Shown: positions 33,456-42,089 of the stretch, in pieces
Layout: each line of letters starts with the position of its first letter
Numbering within the stretch: the first letter of the stretch is position 1
Origin: Prolixibacteraceae bacterium UBA1413
Lineage (GTDB): Bacteria; Bacteroidota; Bacteroidia; Bacteroidales; Prolixibacteraceae
Direction of reading: 5' to 3'
NCBI GenBank assembly: GCA_002304925.1
Contig: DBPT01000007.1
Location: forward strand, 1-64,000
DNA: 64,000 nucleotides
Notes under the pieces: model-generated
Told to the model about the DNA's origin: nothing
What the model saw: only the letters and a program-made list of their open reading frames with translations
Database searches by the model: none
Translations under genes and position numbers: made by a program

Positions 33456-34271
33456 CTACTTCGCACTGTTGAAGTAATTGCTCATAAACAGCATCTGGTA
33501 TTTAACAGCGTTGGTCCAATATGGCCAGGTGTGTCCACCCGGACGGGTAATGTAGTCGTGCGGAATGTTGCGGTACAACAACTGCTGGTGGAGGTTTTCG
33601 TTTACCTCGAAAAAGAAATCATCAGTTCCGCAGTCGATAACCAGAGCCAGGGAGTTTGGCGTAAGCAGGTGAAGCTGGTTAATCACTGTATTTTTTTCCC
33701 AGCGTTCGGGTTGCTCTGAATAGGTTCCAAGGCGTTGAGCTATTTCCCAGTTACTGGGGAAGGGGCGAATATCTACGCCGCCACTCATGCTTCCGGCAGC
33801 ACCAAACATATCCTGGTGCCTGATTCCGAGGTAAAGTCCGCCATGTCCGCCCATGCTCAGGCCGGTAATACCACGTCCTTTACGATTTTTAATGGTTTTG
33901 TATTTCGAATCGATGGCTTGAATCAATTCTGACGAAACAAAAGTTTCATACTGCGACTTCGGATCGACAGGGCTGTCCCAGTACCAGCTACCGTAGCCGC
34001 CGTCAGGACAAACAATGATGAGGTTATAAATGTCGGCTGATTTCTCAACACCTTTGGCTTTGCTAACCCAGTCGAGGTGATTGCCACTATAGCCATGTAA
34101 AAGATACACAACAGGCAATTCACCAGACGACGAATAGTTATCGGGAGTAACAACTATCGCTTTAATATTTTTTTGCATCGACTCACTGTAAACCTGGATG
34201 GTATCAACAACAGCTGCCCGGCCCGATGCAAGTGCCATGGCCAGAATCAGGAAAGAAAGAATACGTTTCAT
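33456..34271 (-). CDS. CE1-type esterase without E-set domain
   Basis: About 271 residues from the ATG at 34271; the frame runs further upstream but the signal peptide (MKRILSFLILAMALASGRA) starts here. A single alpha/beta-hydrolase esterase domain follows: oxyanion region VVYLLHGYSGNHLDWV, nucleophile GLSMGGHGG, and His in RPGGHTWPYW. It is of the esterase D / S-formylglutathione-hydrolase-like kind common in xylan loci. It lacks the N-terminal E-set domain seen in the esterase array at 22-28 kb. It lies between repeat copy Y and the hybrid regulator, on the same strand as the SusC/SusD group. Confidence 0.85.
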   Translation of the reverse strand: MKRILSFLILAMALASGRAAVVDTIQVYSESMQKNIKAIVVTPDNYSSSGELPVVYLLHGYSGNHLDWVSKAKGVEKSADIYNLIIVCPDGGYGSWYWDSPVDPKSQYETFVSSELIQAIDSKYKTIKNRKGRGITGLSMGGHGGLYLGIRHQDMFGAAGSMSGGVDIRPFPSNWEIAQRLGTYSEQPERWEKNTVINQLHLLTPNSLALVIDCGTDDFFFEVNENLHQQLLYRNIPHDYITRPGGHTWPYWTNAVKYQMLFMSNYFNSAK

Positions 34272-34422
34272 AATAAGGAAGATATTTTGGTTTTTTGGCG
34301 TCAAATGTACATCACTAAACGATACCCAACACACAAAATATAACACTACCTGGATTCAAGCTACAAATGTGACAAATCAGATTAAAGATGCATAAAAGAT
34401 TTTAGAAGGTGTTAGAAATCGT

Positions 34423-37400
34423 TCACAACAAATCACTCGGAGGAAACCCGAATTGCTTTTTGAAGCACCGGCTGAAATAATAAGGGTCATTAAATCCCAC
34501 CATATCAGAAACTTCAGAGACGTTGTTCCGCTTGAGCCTTAACAACTGAACCGCTTTCTTCAACCTGATGGTCCTGATGAACTCATTGGGCGACAAATCG
34601 GTCAATTCTTTTACCTTTCTGTAAAGCGTCGATGAACTGACCCCCAGCTCCGAACAGAGCATCGGTCCGGCGAGTTGGGTATCACTGATGTTCGTTTCAA
34701 TCACTGCCGTCAGTTTTTTCAGAAATTCTTCATCCACAGGTGAATGGGTCAGTACATTCACAGAGCTTTCCACATCCCCCGAAAACGTTTTCTTAAGGTC
34801 AGCTCTTGCCTTTACAATATTCTGGATGCGGGTTTTTAAAAGAGAAGGATCAAAAGGCTTGGTCAAGTACCCATCAGCCCCTTGTTTATATCCCCTGATC
34901 TGGTTTTCAATATCTGATAAGGCCGTTAACAGAATGACAGGGATATGACTGATTCTTTCATCATTTTTCAGGGTTTTGCAAAATTCAAAACCATCCATCA
35001 CCGGCATCATGACATCCGCCACACAAATGATAGGTTTTATGTTCCGGCAAATCTGTAATCCTTCTTCGCCGTTTTCGGCGGTATATACTTTGTAACTGTC
35101 AGAAATACAGTCTGCAATATAGTTCCTAAGCTCCTGGTTGTCTTCAATGACCACTACTTTCTCTTTCAGATCTGTCGAGTGGTTATTCTTCTTAACCTCC
35201 GGAATAAAAGGCAACAAGTATCCGGCCGCGCTATTCTCAAAATCAAGGATTTCGCTCTCATCATAAAACGCCTTATCTACGGGTATTCCAAGGGTAAAGA
35301 CGCTTCCCTTGCCCGGAGTGCTGCTCAGTTTTATTTCTGATTTATGAACTTTAACCAATGAATGGACCAGCGACAAACCTATTCCCGTGCCGGTATGCTC
35401 TTCCCTGGTATTTTCAGCCCGGTAGAACCGCGTGAATATTTTGGTGTGACTCTCCTCCGGAATCCCGATTCCATCATCACTCACCTCTACAATCAGTTTT
35501 CTTAACCCGGATTCATTTTCTCTGGTTCCTAGAAACAAATCCACATTCCCATATTTAGGGGTAAACTTCAGGGCATTCGACAGCAAATTGCTTAATATCT
35601 TGTCGTATTTGTCACTGTCAATCCACCCCTTTATTTCATCAGATTCACACAGTAAATGGTAGTTGATGACTTTTTCTTTTGCCAGACCATCAAAGGAGTG
35701 AAAAATGTTCTGTGAGAATGACAGGATATCGGTTTTCGAAACCTTGAGTGTCAACTCCCCGTTTTGAGCTTTCCTGAAGTCAAGGAGCTGATTCACCAAA
35801 TTATACAACCGGTTGGAGTTATGTAATATTAAGCCAATGCGGCTCTGCTGATATTCTGTGTTCAATCCCTCTTCGGCCAGTTGTTTGGCCGGACCGATGA
35901 TCAAAGAAATCGGGGTTCTGAGTTCGTGTGAGATATTGGAAAAAAAGCGCAGTTTTTCCTGATTAAGGTTCTCTTCCCTTTCACGGTGCACTTTCTCCAT
36001 CAGCAACTCCTGCTTTAACACCCAACTTTTCTTCAGTTGGCGGTAAACAAGAACCACCATGATGACCACAAAGCTAATAATCAGGAAGAGAGCTTCATAC
36101 GTCAACCAGAACGGAGGTTTAATGATGATTTCATACGTTGAAACATCGCTCCAATGGCCGCTGCTGTTGGCAGACCTTATTTTAAAAGTGTAGTTTTTGG
36201 GATAAAGATTGGTGTACTGGATACCCGTTAAATTATGATCCGTTGTAATCCACTCTTCATCAAATCCTTCCAGCATATACTCGTATTTGTTCAAAAGGGT
36301 ATTGGAATAGGAGGGCGATGAAAAGGAGAATGAAAAGTTTCTGTTTCTGTATTCCAGCACCAACCGGCGGGAGTAGTTGATATCTTCATCGAGTACCACC
36401 TGGCCTTTAATGATCTCTCCCGGAAATACCGCCTTGTTCTGAATCTTTACTTCACTTATGAATGGAGGATCTGACCGTAGATTATCCCTGAGATCATTCA
36501 CGGCGAACCAGATGATTTCATCCTTGCCGGTAAGGTAAACCACGGAATCCTTAAAGAGTGTAAATCCCTTATTACTAAAGATATCGAGCCGGTTGCCGCT
36601 GCCGACGTCATAGGTGTTCAGGCTATTTCCTGTGGGATCAAAGCGGCCTACCTGACCATTGTTAAAGTTAAACCACAGGGTTCCGTCTTTATCTTTGATG
36701 ATATCGGTGATCCAGTTCTTTCTCAATTCCGGAGGATGTTTAACCTGTACGAAATCATCGATATCTGACCGGTAATAGTTAAGCCCCATCCGGGTGGAAA
36801 CCCAAATCTTTCCGGAGTCATCGATACAGATCGCCTTGGCGCTGTTATTGGTTAATCCCTCCATTTCACCATCCTTTGAGGTATACACTTTGGAGTGGAG
36901 GTTTCCGGGATTGTATTTAATAACTCCGGTTTCCGTTGCTATCCAGATGATTCCGTCACGGATGGCTTCAATCTGGTTAATCTCTAAGCCGGGGAATCTT
37001 ATTTTTAGTGTGTAATCCATTCCGGAGGTCAAAGGATTATAGATTACGGCCCCACTCCCATGAGAACCGATAATTATCCTGCCATCGGCCAGCCTTTTAA
37101 ATGCAAAGACGGGTACTGATTCAAACCCCGGGTTCAACAATTCCGATGTCTTGGTAACATAATGGTAAACCAGCACCTTGCCCGACCACAAACCACAATA
37201 GAAAGTCTTTCCATCATCGCTATAGATCCCTGAAATGTCATTATGCCCACTTGCAATGACCTTAAACTGGTTATTATCCATTAGAAACAGCCCACTGTTA
37301 TGGGTGGCCACGATCAGTTTTCCATCAAATGTGGGGGCATAATCCGATAACCGCGGAATCCTGCCATCCACCACCAGGGAGAATGAATTGATGGTTTTAA

Positions 37401-38457
37401 ACTGGTTCCTGAAGGGATCATATTTATCCAATCCATTATCGGTGCCAATCCAGAGCAATCCTGAATTATCAAAAAAGAGCGCTGATATGGAGTTGTCGAC
37501 CAATGAGGTTTTTTCCGATTGTTTTGAATAGTACCATTGGAAATTCCCTTTGGCAATCTCTTCCAACCGGTTGCAAACGACCATCCCCCCAATGGTTCCT
37601 AACCAGTATTTTCTATCGGGAGCCCGGGTTATGCAGGTAAAATAGGGGCCTATGGTTTCTTTGAATATGGAATCATGGATGGGTTGTAATTCAAACAGGT
37701 CATCTTGCTTGTTCCATTTATACAAGCCTTCGCGGCTTCCGATGAACAGGTCCGATTTGTCATCCTGAAAGATGAAATAAACATACGGATTGGTGACTTT
37801 GGATCCGGGAACCGATAGTGTGTAGGAATGTATGTCCACAATTTCACCTTTTTCCTCCAGGGTAATTCTTGAAATTCCTCCCGTATCATAGCTGCCTGTC
37901 CAGATATGGCCATTGATATCTTCAAAGATGACCTTGATATAGTTGGAACCCTGAAGGGCTACCTTAACAAACTCCCGGGTCTCTTCATGATAAATGCATA
38001 AACCTCTCTCTTTGGTTCCGACCCATACTCTTTTAAATTTATCGATATAGATGGCTCTGATTTCCGAATCAGGGAGGGATTGGGGATTATCCTTTTCATG
38101 AAGAAATGTGGTGAACTGGTGGGTTCTTAAATTGAATTTTGTCAGTCCCCCTCTGGTCCCGATCCACAACACATCAGACGCTTCCTCCATGACCAATGCC
38201 GTAATGTCATCATTGCGAATGGTATTGGTGGTGTTGATATCACTCAGGTAAGGGGTAAACCTCTGTCCGTCGAAACTGTTCAAACCATTAAAGGTGCCGA
38301 ACCAGAGCAACCCGGTTTTATCCTGGACGATATGGCGCACCGAATTGTGTGAAAGGCCATTATCCCTGCTGAAATGTTCCAGTTTAATATCCTCTGCAAA
38401 CAGGGGAGTAGACAAGAACCATGCAAATACCGGGAATATCCGAAAGATCAGCCTCAT
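34423..38457 (-). CDS. Hybrid two-component system regulator (HTCS)
   Basis: A 1344-residue inner-membrane sensor and transcription factor in one chain. The signal peptide is followed by two seven-blade periplasmic propellers (Reg_prop repeats such as LLWFGTFNGLNSFDG and DVLWIGTRGGLTKF), a Y_Y_Y domain (about 690-780), and one transmembrane helix (about 785-810). A histidine kinase follows with phospho-His in FFSNISHELRTPISL (about 850) and ATPase motifs SDDGIGIPEES and GTGIGLSL. The receiver domain has its Asp in CVADVMMPVMDG (about 1149). A C-terminal AraC-type HTH covers about 1235-1344. Such proteins bind an oligosaccharide in the periplasm and switch on the adjacent utilisation genes. 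It is the likely activator of the SusC/SusD operon and the flanking glycosidases. Confidence 0.95.
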   Translation of the reverse strand: MRLIFRIFPVFAWFLSTPLFAEDIKLEHFSRDNGLSHNSVRHIVQDKTGLLWFGTFNGLNSFDGQRFTPYLSDINTTNTIRNDDITALVMEEASDVLWIGTRGGLTKFNLRTHQFTTFLHEKDNPQSLPDSEIRAIYIDKFKRVWVGTKERGLCIYHEETREFVKVALQGSNYIKVIFEDINGHIWTGSYDTGGISRITLEEKGEIVDIHSYTLSVPGSKVTNPYVYFIFQDDKSDLFIGSREGLYKWNKQDDLFELQPIHDSIFKETIGPYFTCITRAPDRKYWLGTIGGMVVCNRLEEIAKGNFQWYYSKQSEKTSLVDNSISALFFDNSGLLWIGTDNGLDKYDPFRNQFKTINSFSLVVDGRIPRLSDYAPTFDGKLIVATHNSGLFLMDNNQFKVIASGHNDISGIYSDDGKTFYCGLWSGKVLVYHYVTKTSELLNPGFESVPVFAFKRLADGRIIIGSHGSGAVIYNPLTSGMDYTLKIRFPGLEINQIEAIRDGIIWIATETGVIKYNPGNLHSKVYTSKDGEMEGLTNNSAKAICIDDSGKIWVSTRMGLNYYRSDIDDFVQVKHPPELRKNWITDIIKDKDGTLWFNFNNGQVGRFDPTGNSLNTYDVGSGNRLDIFSNKGFTLFKDSVVYLTGKDEIIWFAVNDLRDNLRSDPPFISEVKIQNKAVFPGEIIKGQVVLDEDINYSRRLVLEYRNRNFSFSFSSPSYSNTLLNKYEYMLEGFDEEWITTDHNLTGIQYTNLYPKNYTFKIRSANSSGHWSDVSTYEIIIKPPFWLTYEALFLIISFVVIMVVLVYRQLKKSWVLKQELLMEKVHREREENLNQEKLRFFSNISHELRTPISLIIGPAKQLAEEGLNTEYQQSRIGLILHNSNRLYNLVNQLLDFRKAQNGELTLKVSKTDILSFSQNIFHSFDGLAKEKVINYHLLCESDEIKGWIDSDKYDKILSNLLSNALKFTPKYGNVDLFLGTRENESGLRKLIVEVSDDGIGIPEESHTKIFTRFYRAENTREEHTGTGIGLSLVHSLVKVHKSEIKLSSTPGKGSVFTLGIPVDKAFYDESEILDFENSAAGYLLPFIPEVKKNNHSTDLKEKVVVIEDNQELRNYIADCISDSYKVYTAENGEEGLQICRNIKPIICVADVMMPVMDGFEFCKTLKNDERISHIPVILLTALSDIENQIRGYKQGADGYLTKPFDPSLLKTRIQNIVKARADLKKTFSGDVESSVNVLTHSPVDEEFLKKLTAVIETNISDTQLAGPMLCSELGVSSSTLYRKVKELTDLSPNEFIRTIRLKKAVQLLRLKRNNVSEVSDMVGFNDPYYFSRCFKKQFGFPPSDLL

Positions 38458-38501
38458 GGGAACATCCTATTATTCTGTCACCCTGAAACATCAGGGTTCG
38501 T

Positions 38502-39632
38502 TTAAATTTTCACATATATGCGCCTTTTGTGCAATATGTACCCCAACAACCAGCAGAAGAGCATAAACGCCATGGCGGTGAGCAGAGTGCCCAAAGCCCC
38601 CGGAGCGATGTTTTGAAATACCCGTTCACTCACCCATTTAAAAGCATTTAAGCCATTCCCGACCGGAATAAGACAAAGTAAGACAAAAAATAATTCTGAA
38701 AACAGGTAAATAAAAAGAGGATTCTTCCCCAGAATTTCAAAAAAGGAAATCCCTGTTTTATATTTCCTTATCTCGATCAGGTAGATCAGGATGGCCATAA
38801 TGGACAAATCGAGTCCGACCGTATAAAGCACAAAAGAGCTGGTCCATAGCTTTTTGCAAATAGGAAAGATGAAGTCCCACCCAAGTGCCAGGGTGGTCAG
38901 CAAAAACCCAGCCATGAGGAGCTTTGCAATGCCTTCAAAGGATTTCCCGTTTTTCTGAATGAAACTACCCGCGATGTACCCCATGATCACATTGACGATG
39001 GCGGGTAAAGTGCTCAGCAGGCCTTCCGGATCAAAAGGAACACTGTCTCTTTTATAAATATGCCCATGTCCCAGGATGGTCAAATCCAGTTTTGTCGCCG
39101 CGTTGGTCGCCATTTCCAGTTCAAAGCCGGGTTCTCCGAACAGATACAGGATAGCCCAATAACCTAAAAGCAGGACACCTGAAATCAGAAGGGCTGTTTT
39201 TTGCGAGAAATAGTAGAAAATGATGGAAGCAAAGAAATAGCACAGGGCAATCCGTTGGAGTACCCCCATGATTCTGGTTTCTGAAACCGGTTTGAGCAAC
39301 AGTTCCCCGGATTGACCTCTTTCAAAGAATGGGAACCAATACATGAGATATCCCAGTAAGAAGATAACGATGGTTCTCCTGGTAATTTTAAGCCATACCT
39401 CCCTGCCAGGAGCCTGTTTCATTTTTATCATCGAAAAGCTCAGCGAGTTTCCGACAGCAAAAAGAAAGGAAGGAAATACCAGATCGGCGAGCGTAAATCC
39501 GAACCATTGGGCATGGATCAGATAGCCATAGATATCTGCGCCTGTCCCGGGTGTATTTACTATAATCATTAAAGCGATGGTCAGCCCTCTGAACACATCC
39601 AATGAAAGAAAACGTTCCTTATTTTGTTTCAT
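38502..39632 (-). CDS. DUF5009 / heparan-alpha-glucosaminide N-acetyltransferase-like membrane protein
   Basis: About 376 residues from ATG 39632 (MKQNKERFLSLDVFRGLTIA), with roughly ten transmembrane helices. The opening SLDVFRGLTIALMIIVNTPG and the following HAQWFGFTLADLVFPSFLF are hallmarks of the DUF5009/HGSNAT-like acyltransferases, with a His likely to relay an acetyl group across the membrane. The start overlaps the end of the GH92 gene by 14 bp. The family is frequent in Bacteroidetes glycan loci. It may acetylate a sugar released in the periplasm using cytosolic acetyl-CoA; that substrate is inference. Confidence 0.83.
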   Translation of the reverse strand: MKQNKERFLSLDVFRGLTIALMIIVNTPGTGADIYGYLIHAQWFGFTLADLVFPSFLFAVGNSLSFSMIKMKQAPGREVWLKITRRTIVIFLLGYLMYWFPFFERGQSGELLLKPVSETRIMGVLQRIALCYFFASIIFYYFSQKTALLISGVLLLGYWAILYLFGEPGFELEMATNAATKLDLTILGHGHIYKRDSVPFDPEGLLSTLPAIVNVIMGYIAGSFIQKNGKSFEGIAKLLMAGFLLTTLALGWDFIFPICKKLWTSSFVLYTVGLDLSIMAILIYLIEIRKYKTGISFFEILGKNPLFIYLFSELFFVLLCLIPVGNGLNAFKWVSERVFQNIAPGALGTLLTAMAFMLFCWLLGYILHKRRIYVKI

Positions 39633-42003
39633 AACTTTCAGCCTGCTTATGGTTGTTGATGCCCCATTGCTCGTTGGGCTTTTCACCCATCTCTAGCACA
39701 AGGGTTCCCCCCCGTACCAGATCACTCTGCGGAATCCTCCAGGTGTTGAGTTCATCTCCATTCCACCGGGCCGACTGGATATACACATTCCGGTGGGTGT
39801 TGTTTCTGACCTCTATCACCAGTGTTTTCCCCGGATAATATTCTGGATCCAGTTGAATGGTGACCCTGTCAAAAACAGGGCTGCCCAGTTCCAGTTCTGG
39901 TTCCAGGGAACACCCCCCCTGCATTGAAAATAGTCCGATCTTCATCAAAACCGCCAAAGCCCCCATCAGACCCTGGTCTTCATCTCCATTATACCCTACC
40001 TGAGGGCTTACCCCCTCATAAACTTCCTCAGTCACCCTGCGCGACCAGTATTGCGTTAACCAAGGCTTCCCTAGATAATTAAAGATGAATGCCGTATGAA
40101 TAGAAGGTTGATTTCCATAATTCACCGGAATCCGGCTATACTCAGGATGCGTCTCTCTTTCATGCGAAGGGCCGGCCGTAAAACCCAGTTTTCCGGCCTC
40201 GGTAAATGCCTGGTTCAGTTTTGTCGAAGCAGCCTCCTCCCCGCCCATTAACTTGCTCAGCCCTTCTAAATGATGAGGCACAAACCATGTGCTTTGTGCT
40301 CCATTGGCTTCAATAAAACCATGGTCTATCTGAAAAGGATCAAAGTCCTCCTTCCATTCTCCTTCCCTGTTTTTTGGTCTCATCCAACCACTTACCGGAT
40401 CAAACAGGTTTTTATAGTTCTCACTGCGTTCCAGAAAATAGCGGGCATCCTCTTCTTTCCCCAGTTTCTGAGCCAGCTGTGCCAATGCCCAATCCTGAAA
40501 GGCATATTCCAGGGTCTGGCCTGCCCCGTCCTGGTGTGCCCCATACACCATTTCCGAAAGCGGGTAAGGAACATATCCTTTTTCCATATACCACGATAAG
40601 CCTCCTCCGATACTGGTTTGATGCTCATATCCGGCTTTCTCCATGATCCCTCCGGGCATTTGATTTTTCTTCAGGGCCTGATAGATGTCGTCCCAATCAT
40701 CTTTTACGATACCTTTTTGAATGGCGCTGATAATAAATGGATTAGACGAAGCGCCTGTCATCACATAGGTGTAATTTCCTCCGGAAGGCCCCCTGGGGAT
40801 CAACCCTCCGTCTTTATAATATTGCATCAGTGAGTGGACAAATTCTTCCATAATGTCCGGATAGACCAATCCCCAGAGGGTATTCAGGGTCCATTGGGCT
40901 CCCCAGAATGAGTCGGAATTGTAATGATGAAACAGGGGTTCCCCTTTTTCATTGCATGGAAGTTGTCCTATTCTGAAGGGTTCTCTTGTATGGTCGGGAT
41001 AGGCTCCGTTGATGTCACTGATGGTCCTGCGTCCCTGTAACGCATGCCACAGATCGGTATAAAACCGTTGTTGTTGTTGGGGGGTTCCCCCTTCCACCTT
41101 AATGCGTGACAATAAACTGTTCCACTCTTCCTGCGATTCATCCACCACCTGATCAAAGTTCCAGCCCGGCAGTTCCTCTTTCATGTTGGTGACCGCATTT
41201 CCAACCGAGGTGTAGGATACCGCTACTTTCACCATCAGCGGCCGGGAACTGCTGTTCCCAAAGCAGACGATATAATTTCCTGTGGCCTGATCCTGCTCAA
41301 GATGATCATAAGGCCTGTTAAATTGGGCTGCAAAATAGACCGTGCAAGGTTTGGGCCGGCGAAAGGTGGGCAGATTGGTCACCTCTCCGGTTATTAAATC
41401 TGCCTTTTCTGTTTTACTGATGACGCCATCGCTCATAAAACCCGGACCAAGCGGGCCATTCAGGTTAAAAAGCAGAGCGATATTCTCAGGAGAGGTATAG
41501 CGGTGAAAACCCACCCTTTTGGTAGAAGTAAGCTCGGTTTTAATCTGATATCTATCCAGAAAGAGTTGATGATATCCTGGAGCAACGGTTTCGGTTTGAT
41601 GGTTAAAGCTGGAATAATAATCCTGAAATAGTGTCTTCCTATCCATCAGGTCAGGGTTTACAGGCATGATGGAAGGCCCTGCCAATTGCCAGGCATGAAT
41701 ATGGCTGAACCCTTTGACAGTGTCGGTGTCATAACGGTATCCACCGCCCCAGTCGCTGTCGATTTCGGTATCGGGACTTAAATTAACCATCCCGAAAGGC
41801 CGTGATGCCGAGGAAAAAAAGAACCACCGGGAATGGCTGGTATCAAGCTGAGGAAATACCCTATCCACAGGCCGGACTTCTGAGGTTTTTGTAAGTTGGT
41901 TGACCTCGCAGGATGAGGTCCAGAGAAGACAGACCATCATCCCCATCATCCGGAACCCATAACGCCTGATACTTTGTATCAAAACCTGATGTCTTTTCGG
42001 CAT
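39619..42003 (-). CDS. GH92 family glycosidase, lipoprotein
   Basis: About 794 residues from ATG 42003. A lipoprotein signal ends near LLWTSSC. The N-terminal beta-sandwich shows the GH92 opening (DSDWGGGYRYDTDTVKGFSHIH); the (alpha/alpha)6 part includes FYTDLWHALQGRRTISD, YNSDSFWGAQWTLNTL, GNQPSIHTAFIFNYLG and YNGDEDQGLMGALAVL. GH92 enzymes are calcium-dependent exo-alpha-mannosidases. The usual GNDDxGQMSAW block is replaced by NGDEDQG, which marks a distinct subgroup and may mean a different sugar or linkage. It lies in the SusD-distal part of the operon and overlaps the acyltransferase gene. Confidence 0.87.
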   Translation of the reverse strand: MPKRHQVLIQSIRRYGFRMMGMMVCLLWTSSCEVNQLTKTSEVRPVDRVFPQLDTSHSRWFFFSSASRPFGMVNLSPDTEIDSDWGGGYRYDTDTVKGFSHIHAWQLAGPSIMPVNPDLMDRKTLFQDYYSSFNHQTETVAPGYHQLFLDRYQIKTELTSTKRVGFHRYTSPENIALLFNLNGPLGPGFMSDGVISKTEKADLITGEVTNLPTFRRPKPCTVYFAAQFNRPYDHLEQDQATGNYIVCFGNSSSRPLMVKVAVSYTSVGNAVTNMKEELPGWNFDQVVDESQEEWNSLLSRIKVEGGTPQQQQRFYTDLWHALQGRRTISDINGAYPDHTREPFRIGQLPCNEKGEPLFHHYNSDSFWGAQWTLNTLWGLVYPDIMEEFVHSLMQYYKDGGLIPRGPSGGNYTYVMTGASSNPFIISAIQKGIVKDDWDDIYQALKKNQMPGGIMEKAGYEHQTSIGGGLSWYMEKGYVPYPLSEMVYGAHQDGAGQTLEYAFQDWALAQLAQKLGKEEDARYFLERSENYKNLFDPVSGWMRPKNREGEWKEDFDPFQIDHGFIEANGAQSTWFVPHHLEGLSKLMGGEEAASTKLNQAFTEAGKLGFTAGPSHERETHPEYSRIPVNYGNQPSIHTAFIFNYLGKPWLTQYWSRRVTEEVYEGVSPQVGYNGDEDQGLMGALAVLMKIGLFSMQGGCSLEPELELGSPVFDRVTIQLDPEYYPGKTLVIEVRNNTHRNVYIQSARWNGDELNTWRIPQSDLVRGGTLVLEMGEKPNEQWGINNHKQAESYETK

Positions 42004-42033
42004 TCTGAAATCACAATTAAATCCGGAAAGGAC

Positions 42034-42070
42034 TAGAAAAAAGGAGGGTGTTTTGAGGAACACCCTCCTT
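42034..42070 (-). terminator. Terminator-type hairpin between susD and the GH92 gene
   Basis: AAGGAGGGTGTT (42041-42052) and AACACCCTCCTT (42059-42070) are perfect 12-bp arms around a 6-nt loop. On the minus strand the stem is followed by TTTTTCTAG. It lies 20 bases after the susD stop and before the GH92 start at 42003, so it would keep SusC/SusD transcript high relative to the downstream genes. Confidence 0.87.
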
Positions 42071-42089
42071 TTCTTATAATAAGGGATGA

